58,469 nucleotides of DNA, from NCBI GenBank assembly GCA_026982695.1, contig JALSGS010000024.1, forward strand, positions 1 through 58,469, in the 5' to 3' direction. The notes beneath the pieces were generated by a model. That model was given only the letters and a program-made list of their open reading frames with translations, was not told the DNA's origin and ran no database searches. This stretch comes from Saprospiraceae bacterium. GTDB taxonomy: Bacteria; Bacteroidota; Bacteroidia; Chitinophagales; Saprospiraceae. A program made the position numbers and the translations under genes. Shown here piece by piece: positions 46,504 to 54,186 of the stretch (position 1 is the stretch's first letter; every line of letters starts with the position of its first letter).

Positions 46504-46626
46504 TGTGAGGTGACGAAATTGGCAGCCGTGCCCTCCGGTCTCGGGGGTGGGGATCACGGAACAAACTCGAGGCCATCAACGCCGAGAGCTAACCGCCCCG
46601 TGCAGGTTCGAATCCTGCCCTCACAG
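46504..46626 (+). tRNA. tRNA-like RNA, 123 nt, class-II fold with oversized variable arm
   Basis: Acceptor arms tgtgagg (46504-46510) and cctcaca (46619-46625) pair over 7 bp. TG at positions 8-9, a D-arm acg...cgt around AAATTGGCAGC and a T-arm gcagg-TTCGAAT-cctgc (46602-46618) are canonical and Leu-like. The anticodon-position arm ccctc/ggggg has loop CGGTCTC, with G in place of the universal U33 and no convincing anticodon. The variable region is about 54 nt and folds as gggg/cccc plus cgg/ccg, with an inner hairpin ctc-ggc/gcc-gag. CCA is not encoded. It has its own promoter and terminator. It could be an unusual tRNA, a tRNA pseudogene or a tRNA-derived regulatory RNA. Confidence 0.6.
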
Positions 46627-46666
46627 CTAACAGCACTTACATCGTAACTTAATGAGAGGGTATTTG

Positions 46667-46693
46667 GGAGCTTTAGCAAGCTCCTAATTTTTT
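46667..46693 (+). terminator. Intrinsic terminator of the tRNA-like gene
   Basis: Stem ggagctt/aagctcc with loop TAGC, then TAA and six T residues. It is oriented with the tRNA-like RNA and ends 4 bp before the convergent gene's stop codon. Confidence 0.8.
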
Positions 46694-46697
46694 GCAT

Positions 46698-48236
46698 TCA
46701 GTACACGTAGGTTCTCCGTTCACTCAACGACTGAAGTACAAATTGCCATAGCCGTTCATAGGGGACCACCTCAATGTCAGCACCTAAGGGCGATTTGGAC
46801 AGGGGTATTTCTTGCAGTTTTTTGAGCAACGGACGAGCTTTCCTTTCCGCTTGGCTACGATGGAAACGCGCAGAAGGAAGTGTATTGAGCATGCGAATAA
46901 AGCAATTGCTTCGGAACGTTTCATTTTTGCGCAAATAGCGGTGGGAATACACCCTCAACGCTTCCAATCTATTGACCACCAGTTCGTAATCTCTTTTTTG
47001 TAGGAGAAATAATATTTGCAAAATCAAGATAAGCACATTTGTCCCCCTTTTGTCTTTTGAAAAAATCGGTACATCGTTGAGAAAGCGAGAAAGGCGAAAA
47101 TTGCGCTTGCGCCCACCAGGTGCAGGCGGCTCACTCAACTGACCAATGGCGTGTAGATAATGGAGCGTGGCCTCCAATACCTTAAATTGCTCCACAATCC
47201 GCTCATCTTGCCTGTTAAACATCGAATGACTCACTGCACGTTCGAAAAGGTCTTTGGCCCTGCCATAATCACCCGAATGAAGGCATAGAATAATGTAGTT
47301 GATCAAAGACAAAAACCAATTGGAAATGCCTTCTGGCACCAACTCCATACAATGGGCAGCAGTTTGTTTTCCGTCATCATATCTGCCCAATTGAATCTGA
47401 GCCACCAACATGCGAAAGCGCAAAGAGAAAATAGCTGTATTAGTAGCCAAATGTCGCTTTTGCAAAAACAACTCAACGGCACGTGTAGCCTGATGAAGCA
47501 TTTGTTCGTAATCGCTCTGTAATTCATGTCGCAGCAAAAACAAGTTAAACGCATATAAATAGAGCTTATACGAATCGTATTGCTCGACAAGTGGCTCCAA
47601 CTCCGCTGCATAGCGGGCAGCCAACTCAGCTATAGCTTGATGAGAAGCCTTAGACCTGGCCAGATGTACCACTTCCTGATAACAGTGCTCCGCCTTTATC
47701 TCTGCATGAAACACGTCCAAGTATTTACTCACCAGATCAGAATACTTCAACGCCTCACGCGGATTGTTCTTCAAAGTCCCATAGTAAAGACTCAACTCCC
47801 GAGCCACCATAATCACAATATCCACAAACTCAAAGCGAATGGCTCTACGTAGTAAACGCACCCCCATGCGCTCAGCTACATGCGTGACGTTGCGTCCAAG
47901 CAACACCTTGAAAATTGCCAACTCTCGATAACAATTGTAATAAGCGCGCTGAAAATCTGTGAAGGAGGGCTCATTGGAATCCAAAAACAGCGCAGTATTA
48001 GAAAGTTTCTTGAACAGCTTGCGCATGATTTGGCGCAAGTTGTCCTTGGACACAGCCCGATGCTCCTGAAACCAAGCAACCATCTCTTCTTCTGACCGCC
48101 ACCGCTCAGCCAACAACCCTTCGTACAACACGCCCATGTGCCCCTCCAAACGATGGCCTTTACTCAGCACGTCCAACTGTTTCACTTTTACCGGACGAAC
48201 CAACCCCACAATCTGAACTAACTCATTGAAATTCAT
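46698..48236 (-). CDS. Large helical protein of unknown function
   Basis: 512 residues from ATG 48236, no signal peptide. Nearly all helix. The pattern is reminiscent of degenerate TPR or HEAT-like repeats (REALKYSDLVSKYLDVFHAE, FSLRFRMLVAQIQLGRYDDG, LCLHSGDYGRAKDLFERAV). A basic patch (PGGRKRNFRLSRFL) lies near residue 385. No family is recognised. It faces the tRNA-like gene tail to tail. Long repeat-type helical proteins are usually scaffolds; nothing more can be said. Confidence 0.6.
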   Translation of the reverse strand: MNFNELVQIVGLVRPVKVKQLDVLSKGHRLEGHMGVLYEGLLAERWRSEEEMVAWFQEHRAVSKDNLRQIMRKLFKKLSNTALFLDSNEPSFTDFQRAYYNCYRELAIFKVLLGRNVTHVAERMGVRLLRRAIRFEFVDIVIMVARELSLYYGTLKNNPREALKYSDLVSKYLDVFHAEIKAEHCYQEVVHLARSKASHQAIAELAARYAAELEPLVEQYDSYKLYLYAFNLFLLRHELQSDYEQMLHQATRAVELFLQKRHLATNTAIFSLRFRMLVAQIQLGRYDDGKQTAAHCMELVPEGISNWFLSLINYIILCLHSGDYGRAKDLFERAVSHSMFNRQDERIVEQFKVLEATLHYLHAIGQLSEPPAPGGRKRNFRLSRFLNDVPIFSKDKRGTNVLILILQILFLLQKRDYELVVNRLEALRVYSHRYLRKNETFRSNCFIRMLNTLPSARFHRSQAERKARPLLKKLQEIPLSKSPLGADIEVVPYERLWQFVLQSLSERRTYVY

Positions 48237-48527
48237 AAAATTAAATAATTACATGCATATTGACAAAAAAATACTTATACCCGAAATCCAAGTCACAAAC
48301 ACACACAACAAGGCTCACACATAGTCACGTGACAAGTTCGAAAAGATGAGCACCTATAATACAACATACAAGCAACTGATAACCAGTAAAAAACAAAATA
48401 AAATACACAACAAAAATAAAAAAATGCCCCACTCACTATATGGGTAAAAATCACAGCGAACCACACATTTACGCCTGTACTTTTGAAGTGATACTCAAAC
48501 AATTATTCACACAAAAACTCAAGAATT
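48237..48527. other. Intergenic, AT-rich
   Basis: Upstream region of the 512-residue protein. It contains a 10-bp palindrome gtcacgtgac (48324-48333). No gene is supported here. Confidence 0.4.
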
Positions 48528-48656
48528 ATGATGGCATTGTTAATTGCACTGCTAATTCAGCTTGGCATCATCGCCTCACCAGCCGACGCTACCCCAGAGA
48601 TCCTGGAGCAATATCAACAACAAGAGCTCCTCATTGTGGACCTATCAGTCGTATAG
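48528..48656 (+). CDS. Possible 42-residue secreted or membrane peptide
   Basis: ATGATG start. The first 18 residues are hydrophobic (MMALLIALLIQLGIIAS), followed by PADATPEILEQYQQQ and ELLIVDLSVV before a stop. This looks like a signal peptide with a short acidic tail. No family is known and no clear ribosome-binding site is visible, so it is only a candidate. Confidence 0.35.
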   Translation: MMALLIALLIQLGIIASPADATPEILEQYQQQELLIVDLSVV

Positions 48657-48818
48657 AATCAACAGGTCAAATAGTTTTTTGGCAAATCTTACATTTTAAC
48701 CATATGATCATCAAATTATTACACAAAACAATATGTACATCATTTAGTGATTTGCCAATACAAATAGGCGGACTTTTGTAATCAAATCTTGCGATTTCCA
48801 CTTATAAATTTGCATAAG

Positions 48819-48972
48819 CACACTTAAATAGGTTCCACGCACTTCCCTTAGAAACGCTCCGGGAAGCACCTATCGGGGCCTCAACCCAAATAATGCACAA
48901 AGAAAGACCCAATCCCACAAGCACAAGACAGCGCTCTCGAATGCCTTCCCTCTGGAAGGCATTCCTTTTTTC
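48819..48972 (+). ncRNA. Candidate small RNA
   Basis: A perfect TAAATTTG (48805-48812) would start transcription near 48819. The sequence then folds ataggt/acctat plus cttccc/gggaag (48828-48873). It ends in an 11-bp terminator hairpin with a T-run at 48940-48972. No open frame of note lies inside. The upstream TTG spacing is not ideal (13 bp). Not matched to a known RNA family. Confidence 0.4.
48940..48972 (+). terminator. Strong intrinsic terminator
   Basis: gaatgccttcc / ggaaggcattc, 11-bp perfect stem, loop CTCT, followed by CTTTTTT. No protein gene ends just before it on the plus strand, so it implies a short untranslated transcript. Confidence 0.8.
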
Positions 48973-48994
48973 GATACTTCCGCAATAAGTGAAA

Positions 48995-49110
48995 AGAAAA
49001 AAGCAGCTCCAGACCAAAGAAAGATGCACCAGTGAGAGTAGAGGTGGAGCTGCTTAGAAGCGAAGTAAGTCAGAAGGACAAACGCAGAGCGCCTACTTTT
49101 CGCTGCCTAT
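48995..49110 (-). ncRNA. Candidate structured element upstream of or downstream from psuG
   Basis: On the minus strand two paired blocks occur: agcgaaaagta with tacttcgct (about 49108-49058), then aagcagctcca with tggagctgctt (49056-49046 and 49012-49002), followed by TTTTC. The last hairpin plus T-run resembles a terminator with a 33-nt loop, just after psuG. It could be a long 3' untranslated region or a small RNA. Confidence 0.35.
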
Positions 49111-49153
49111 TGCTCAAATATCCTGTTTACACCTATGCGTACCTCCACCCAAC

Positions 49154-50101
49154 CTAATGCGAATGCATATCAGCCAACTGTTTGGCTAAATCAACTGCTA
49201 GACGAGCATTGTGTTTCACTAGTGCCACATTGGCAGCCAGGCTTTTTCCCAAAGTAAGTGCTGTAATGCGGTCTAATAGGAAAGGGGTTAGTGCCTTACC
49301 ACGCACTTGCCTTTGCCGAGCTTCATTCAGTGCCATGTCAATGGCTTTCGAAGCCTCGGCCCATTTCAATTCGAGTTGTTGAGGGATAGGGTTGGCCACG
49401 AGCACTCCACCTGAAGCATTTAATTGCCAATGGGTATGTATCCACCTGGCCAATTCGGATACGCTATTGGTGCACAAGGAAAGAGGTAAACCACTCGATG
49501 CAGTAAAAAAGGCTGGAAACTGATCAGTACCAAATCCAATGACAGGGACGCCCTTGGTCTCCAAATATTCCAGAGTAGCTTCCAAATCGAGGATGGCCTT
49601 AGCACCTGCACTGACTACGGCCACACGTGTACGTGCCAGCTCTTCTAGGTCGGCAGAGATGTCTAAGGTATCACTCCACCCTCGATGTACGCCGCCAATT
49701 CCGCCAGTGGCGAAAACCGCTATACCTGCCATGGCGGCAATCCACATAGTAGCTGCTACGGTAGTGGCGCCCAACTTGCCAGTACACAAGACAGGGGCCA
49801 GATTGTAGCGACTCACCTTTTCAGCCTTGGGCCCTTGTCTGGCCAAGCGTTCTATGTCTTGAGGGCTTAGCCCCACCTGTAGCTTTCCCTCCATCACGGC
49901 GATAGTAGCTGGTACTGCCCCATGATCGCGCACCACTTGCTCGAGCATCAAGGCGGTTGTTGCATTTTCCGGCCACGGCATCCCATGGCTAATGAGAGTA
50001 GATTCCAAGGCTACTACGGGCTTTCGCCCGCGAAGAGCTTCGGCCACCTCTGCTGCAACAGACAACCACCGATTCATCTCGTCATTTATTGCATTGAGCA
50101 T
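49154..50101 (-). CDS. psuG: Pseudouridine-5'-phosphate glycosidase
   Basis: 315 residues. Family blocks: VALESTLISHGMPWPEN (about residue 31), VPATIAVMEGKLQVGL, KVSRYNLAPVL, the catalytic region GKLGATTVAATMWIA with its Lys, VFATGGIGGVHRG, and GVPVIGFGTDQFPAFF. It splits pseudouridine phosphate into uracil and ribose 5-phosphate. The usual kinase partner (psuK) is not in the window. The start could also be the second Met (MNRWLS). A strong terminator lies just upstream, so it has its own promoter or is read through from the secreted-protein gene. Confidence 0.93.
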   Translation of the reverse strand: MLNAINDEMNRWLSVAAEVAEALRGRKPVVALESTLISHGMPWPENATTALMLEQVVRDHGAVPATIAVMEGKLQVGLSPQDIERLARQGPKAEKVSRYNLAPVLCTGKLGATTVAATMWIAAMAGIAVFATGGIGGVHRGWSDTLDISADLEELARTRVAVVSAGAKAILDLEATLEYLETKGVPVIGFGTDQFPAFFTASSGLPLSLCTNSVSELARWIHTHWQLNASGGVLVANPIPQQLELKWAEASKAIDMALNEARQRQVRGKALTPFLLDRITALTLGKSLAANVALVKHNARLAVDLAKQLADMHSH

Positions 50102-50110
50102 TTCACATAA

Positions 50111-50144
50111 AAAATGTCTCGCATTTTTTCATGCGAGACATTTT
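50111..50144 (-). terminator. Terminator hairpin between the secreted protein gene and psuG
   Basis: Perfect 14-bp arms aaaatgtctcgcat (50111-50124) and its inverse complement (50131-50144). On the minus strand the second arm runs into TTTTTT. It ends the transcript of the gene at 50.2-50.7 kb. Confidence 0.75.
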
Positions 50145-50193
50145 CGGCACGTACAAGTTCATACCATACATTGAGCCCACAGACCACCTCTCC

Positions 50194-50661
50194 TTAGTTG
50201 AAGAATACAGGGAAAGTCACCGTAGTATAGTGCATAAAAGGCTGGTCAGAAGTGAGCGGCAAACGGTAAAACTCGGAAAAAGACTGGAACAGCTGCTCTA
50301 ACTTTTCCACATCGACATTTTTCGAATCAGGGCGCAGGTGAAAGGCAATGTGATTGATCGAACCATCAGCATTCCAAAACACATGCAACCATAGCTTTAC
50401 CCCTGTGAGATCCATCCCTTGATTCTGTGCATAAGATTCAATTTCCTGCAAAAAGGAAGTCCACGTATCGAAAGCTTTCTGCATATCGTTACCTGCCACC
50501 TTCAGCAAGGTGGCCTTGTAAGACAGCACCAAATGCTCATAAGCACTTTCATGCTCCCCCAGCACAAACACCTTAGGCAAATCATTGTTGTTATTCCCAT
50601 TTTGGGCATACATCGGGAGCAAAAACAAAGACAAGGCTAAAAAAAACAAGACACGAGTCAT
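50194..50661 (-). CDS. Small secreted protein of unknown function
   Basis: 155 residues from ATG 50661, which opens a signal peptide (MTRVLFFLALSLFLLPMYAQ). The mature part ends in a beta-rich block (VKLWLHVFWNADGSINHIAF, HYTTVTFPVFFN) similar in layout to TonB-like C-terminal domains seen in small Bacteroidota periplasmic proteins, but without a clear match. A terminator follows. Confidence 0.6.
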   Translation of the reverse strand: MTRVLFFLALSLFLLPMYAQNGNNNNDLPKVFVLGEHESAYEHLVLSYKATLLKVAGNDMQKAFDTWTSFLQEIESYAQNQGMDLTGVKLWLHVFWNADGSINHIAFHLRPDSKNVDVEKLEQLFQSFSEFYRLPLTSDQPFMHYTTVTFPVFFN

Positions 50662-51068
50662 AGGAGAAACTTTAATCACACAATTTTTAATCAGTTGTGC
50701 CAAAACTCATACCAAAAAGCGCAAATCGAGCAAATTTGGAAAAGTTCAAGGGATGAGCACGCTCAAAGAAAAGACCACCCTAACGGACCTACTTCATCGC
50801 GCCACAAATATACCAATAGCCCTCAGAGAAACAAACCTACCTGGAACAAATACATTCAAAAAGTAAATTATGCAAATAACAGATAAAAAGCACAAATGAC
50901 TATCAATGAAAAAAGTATATCTTCCAAACAGGTTACAAATCAACCCAACCACCCAACAACTAAGGCACACACATCATATCGCGCTCGCGTCTCAAGCTAA
51001 AGTTGTTTCATCAAAATTATCCAACACATCAGATCTAGGCTTCGTAAATTAGTCGCGTCAACATACTA
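50662..51068. other. Intergenic between divergent genes
   Basis: AT-rich upstream region of the secreted-protein gene and the CvpA-like gene. No supported gene, RNA or complete promoter pair. Confidence 0.4.
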
Positions 51069-51749
51069 ATGAGAAATAAATTTCACCTAAGCGTGGCACT
51101 AGATATCATACTGGCAATTAGCGCACTTTGGGGCTTCTATGTAGGCTTTAACAAAGGCATTATCGACACAGTCTTCACTGTTTTGTCTGTTGTCTTTGGG
51201 CTCATTGTGGGTTTCAAGTTTGCACCCGATGCCACGCGCTTACTTACCCAAATCACGGGAGTGGAAAGTCCATTAATGTTTTTGGCCGGTTTTCTACTGG
51301 CCTTTGTCATCACTATGGTGTTCATACGCCTATTTGCTGCAGGGCTCGAAAACCTACTGGAAGCCGCCCATATCAATATCATTAACCGGGTAGCCGGCGG
51401 CTTGTTGTTGGCCTCTCTATTCATTCTGGTATACAGTATATTATTGTGGTTCGCCGATCAGTCTCATCTGATTTCCTCGCAAGTCAAGCAGCAGTCAAAG
51501 ACCTATGAATACGTCAGAGAGTTTCCGGGAAAAGTGCGGGCCGTATACGACCTACTCGCACCAGACCTAAAACGCGCATGGGAAGAAAGCGTCGATATGA
51601 TTGACCGGCTAAAACGGGAAAGTGCTCAAAAAACGGAAAGCCAGCCTTATATCTTTGACATTGAAGAAAACTCATCAGAAGGGGAATCCACTCGCCACCC
51701 TCCCCCTTCCTCCAAACCAAACTATTTCTCTCCTGAAGAAGACTTCTGA
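51069..51749 (+). CDS. CvpA-family membrane protein
   Basis: 226 residues with four hydrophobic helices in the first 130. The family pattern is LDIILAISALWGFYVGFNKG near the N-terminus, then FAPDATRLL and INRVAGGLLLASLFIL. The C-terminal 90 residues are charged and low in order. In enterobacteria CvpA is linked to colicin V production and envelope stress; in Bacteroidota the role is unknown. It converges with the next membrane-protein gene. Confidence 0.85.
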   Translation: MRNKFHLSVALDIILAISALWGFYVGFNKGIIDTVFTVLSVVFGLIVGFKFAPDATRLLTQITGVESPLMFLAGFLLAFVITMVFIRLFAAGLENLLEAAHINIINRVAGGLLLASLFILVYSILLWFADQSHLISSQVKQQSKTYEYVREFPGKVRAVYDLLAPDLKRAWEESVDMIDRLKRESAQKTESQPYIFDIEENSSEGESTRHPPPSSKPNYFSPEEDF

Positions 51750-51776
51750 GTGGACATCAGCATCAGCACACGGATT

Positions 51777-52289
51777 TTATACAGTGCCCCGATTGCGCAC
51801 GCGCCAAATGGACAATACCATGCGAAAGGGAAAGATCGTCAGCGCAATGAGTGTACCTGTAAGGAAAAACAGGATTTCATTGCGGGTGTAGTGCGCCATT
51901 GCAAACATTTGCTCCATATCCAAATGTGCAAAATGTGGCTCGAAACCATCTGCACGCAGATAGGATCGCACATCGGCCCATGCGCGAAAGGTATATGCCC
52001 ACAACAGCATGGACACAAAGATTAATGCGATTTTCCACTTCTCGGCTTTCGCCAAAAAGGTGTACTTCAACAAAAACAAGTGGCGTATTAGTGTGACAAA
52101 CAATACGATAAACAACACATTTTGGCCCATATAGGGGAACCCCTGCGCATAGCGCCATACTGGAAACATTACCGATATGACCACTAATGCTGTGAACAAC
52201 CACCACACGCCCTCCAATTGCCATTTGAGGCGGTGAACGCCCTTATTTTCCATCAATTTGTGACTCAACCCTCTTTCCTTTTCACTCAT
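51777..52289 (-). CDS. Four-helix membrane protein of unknown function
   Basis: 170 residues with helices at about 28-45, 57-72, 85-100 and 140-158. There are conserved-looking polar residues between them (FRAWADVRSYLRADGFEPHF, MAHYTRNEI). No family is recognised. It converges with the cvpA-like gene (27 bp between stops). Confidence 0.6.
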   Translation of the reverse strand: MSEKERGLSHKLMENKGVHRLKWQLEGVWWLFTALVVISVMFPVWRYAQGFPYMGQNVLFIVLFVTLIRHLFLLKYTFLAKAEKWKIALIFVSMLLWAYTFRAWADVRSYLRADGFEPHFAHLDMEQMFAMAHYTRNEILFFLTGTLIALTIFPFRMVLSIWRVRNRGTV

Positions 52290-52587
52290 GGTGTGTTTGG
52301 ATTAGCTCGTGTAATTATTCAAAGTATTTTCATCCAACAAACATATCACACATAATACCTACAGAAACACGATACTATATTTTCCACTCAATAGGAACAA
52401 TCAGACGCATACATACGGAATGCTTTCGTTACCCACTTCCGGCAAGCCATGCACCAAGACGTCGCAATACCTCTGTGCCGGTAAACCAAGCCGAATACCG
52501 CCTCGCAATGCCAGTGCGGAACGAAGACATAAACCCACCACCCCGTCCAAATGTGAGATACTAAATGCTATAAGCCCACCACGAGCT

Positions 52588-53274
52588 TCATATCGCAGAG
52601 GCCTTACGCGCAAGCGTCATTTCGCGCTTCCCAGGCGGACCTGGCAGCTTTTCCACCTCGAAACCTACCGCACGCAACCGACGTCGGACAATTCCCTTGG
52701 CTGAATAAGTAGTGAGCACCCCCCCCGGTGCCATGGCATGCCAAAGCTTCTCAAAGATAGCCTCTGTCCATAGCTCTGGTTGCACATCAGGCGCAAAGGC
52801 GTCAAAATAGACCACATCATACTCCCCTTCAGGCAAATATACGTGCTCTAAAGGTACGCGCACCTTGCTAAAGACAAACTGATCCTTTTCCAAAAGAACG
52901 GGGGCGCCCCATGGGGACTGATGAATGCGTTGGATGATACGATGCGCCTGTGGCTCGTTCAAAATAATGGGATAATTGAGCTGCGCTACTATATCCATTG
53001 GTAACGGATTGACCTCAACAGCAGCATAGCGCACCTTCCAGTTGCGCGCGCAGGCCTCCCGCCATGTAAGCAATACATTGAGCCCCGTGCCTAATCCCAT
53101 CTCAAACACACTCAGCTCGCGCTTTACCAATCCCCGAAGCCGCAGGCCTGCCTCGATAAACACATGCATACTTTCACAAATTGCACCATAACGCGAGTGA
53201 TAACTCACGTCCCATTGAGGGGCACATATAGAGTGAGAGCCATCCTGAGTCTCAAAAAGTTGCACATCCAACAT
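52588..53274 (-). CDS. mnmD: tRNA 5-methylaminomethyl-2-thiouridine methyltransferase
   Basis: 228 residues. The N-terminus QLFETQDGSHSI and HSRYGAICESMHVFIEAGL are typical of MnmD. The SAM site is FEMGLGTGLNVLLTW near residue 60. YDVVYFDAFAPDVQPELWT and GGVLTTYSAKGIVRRRL follow. It completes the mnm5s2U34 modification of tRNA wobble positions, as a stand-alone enzyme without the MnmC oxidase part. Confidence 0.92.
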   Translation of the reverse strand: MLDVQLFETQDGSHSICAPQWDVSYHSRYGAICESMHVFIEAGLRLRGLVKRELSVFEMGLGTGLNVLLTWREACARNWKVRYAAVEVNPLPMDIVAQLNYPIILNEPQAHRIIQRIHQSPWGAPVLLEKDQFVFSKVRVPLEHVYLPEGEYDVVYFDAFAPDVQPELWTEAIFEKLWHAMAPGGVLTTYSAKGIVRRRLRAVGFEVEKLPGPPGKREMTLARKASAI

Positions 53275-53388
53275 AAATAGGACACTTTAGCTACCGCAAA
53301 ACCCCCTACGGCTAATACATGCCACAAAAGTAGCAAGAAGATAGCCGCTAATGACAACTTTTTGTTCTCACAACTTCCCTCACTCTTC

Positions 53389-53748
53389 TCATTCTGACTG
53401 GGAAGGAGCAATGGCCTCAATCTGACGCACAATCTCTTCTGGCTGAATGTCTAAATGCGAAACGTCGTAAATAGCGCGTCCTTCTGACAATAGGATCACT
53501 TGTGGCGATTCGTGTGCCACCCCATAACGCGCAGCAATTGCATTAGACAGCTCGCGAAAGGCGATCAGATCGAGGAGCCAGGCCTGAGCTACCGATTCCT
53601 CCACAGACCACCCTGCCTCAAAACGTTTTTTAGCAAAAGCAGAAATGCTACAGCGCGTGCTGTGCTTGAATATTACTATGGGCTGACGTTGCGAAGCTTG
53701 GTGCAACGATTCCAATTGCTCGAGTGTACAAAGCCGATTCCACTTCAT
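53389..53748 (-). CDS. ytxJ: Bacillithiol-system redox protein YtxJ-like
   Basis: 119 residues from ATG 53748 (MKWNRLCTLEQLE). Thioredoxin fold with the family's single-Cys motif FKHSTRCSISAFAKKRFE, followed by HESPQVILLSEGRAIYDVSH. Members are monothiol proteins thought to remove bacillithiol from proteins. This suggests that the organism makes bacillithiol, as many Bacteroidota do. The lipoprotein gene and a hairpin lie just upstream. Confidence 0.88.
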   Translation of the reverse strand: MKWNRLCTLEQLESLHQASQRQPIVIFKHSTRCSISAFAKKRFEAGWSVEESVAQAWLLDLIAFRELSNAIAARYGVAHESPQVILLSEGRAIYDVSHLDIQPEEIVRQIEAIAPSQSE

Positions 53749-53801
53749 CAACAAAAAGTTTTTTGCTGTTTTAATGCCTAAGGAATGCATCTCATAACCA
53801 A

Positions 53802-53833
53802 ATGAGGATGGTCAAAGTTTTGACCATCCTCAT
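53802..53833 (-). terminator. 15-bp perfect stem-loop
   Basis: Arms atgaggatggtcaaa (53802-53816) and its exact inverse complement (53819-53833), 2-nt spacer. It lies between the small lipoprotein and ytxJ. The T-tract is weak. Confidence 0.55.
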
Positions 53834-53858
53834 TGCCTCATAAGACAGCTCTGACTGT

Positions 53859-54017
53859 TTACCTCAATATAGCCAACACCTGTTGGACATTCATATGAGT
53901 TACCTGGCTTACTTTAGCCTTCAAATTGGTAGGACAACCATAGCCGCGATTACAAGCCCCCAGCGTCAGTACACTTCCTGCCAATACAAGCCATACAAAT
54001 ACTTTCTTTACTTTCAT
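53859..54017 (-). CDS. 52-residue lipoprotein
   Basis: From ATG 54017: MKVKKVFVWLVLAGSVLTLG then the lipobox Cys (LTLGAC), NRGYGCPTN, and a short tail KAKVSQVTHMNVQQVLAIL. Start, signal, lipobox and stop are all clean. No family is recognised. It is followed by a 15-bp hairpin and then ytxJ on the same strand. Confidence 0.65.
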   Translation of the reverse strand: MKVKKVFVWLVLAGSVLTLGACNRGYGCPTNLKAKVSQVTHMNVQQVLAILR

Positions 54018-54186
54018 AGGAAAATAATTTTACAAACGAATACAAACTTCTCGTTTAAAAACGGAAAATGGAAGCCCAAATTTTGGTGAACCCACAAAAT
54101 TATCAACATTTGGGCGCATTTGGGCATGCCAAATCCAGCCCTTTTCTGATTTCCTTACAATTAGGTATTAAAAAAAGCCACCTGCA

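Noticed and set aside
46504-46626. Interpretation as an intron-bearing tRNA or selenocysteine tRNA
   Set aside because: No arrangement of the loops gives a normal U33-containing anticodon loop after removing an insert. The acceptor/T geometry is 7+5, not the extended form of selenocysteine tRNA.
48802-49029. 75-codon minus-strand frame
   Set aside because: Runs through the terminator and the candidate small RNA; the hydrophobic start is not convincing as a signal peptide.
52401-52613. 70-codon minus-strand frame after mnmD
   Set aside because: The segment GGLIAFSISHLDGVVGLCL looks protein-like, but no start or family could be supported, and it overlaps the mnmD end.
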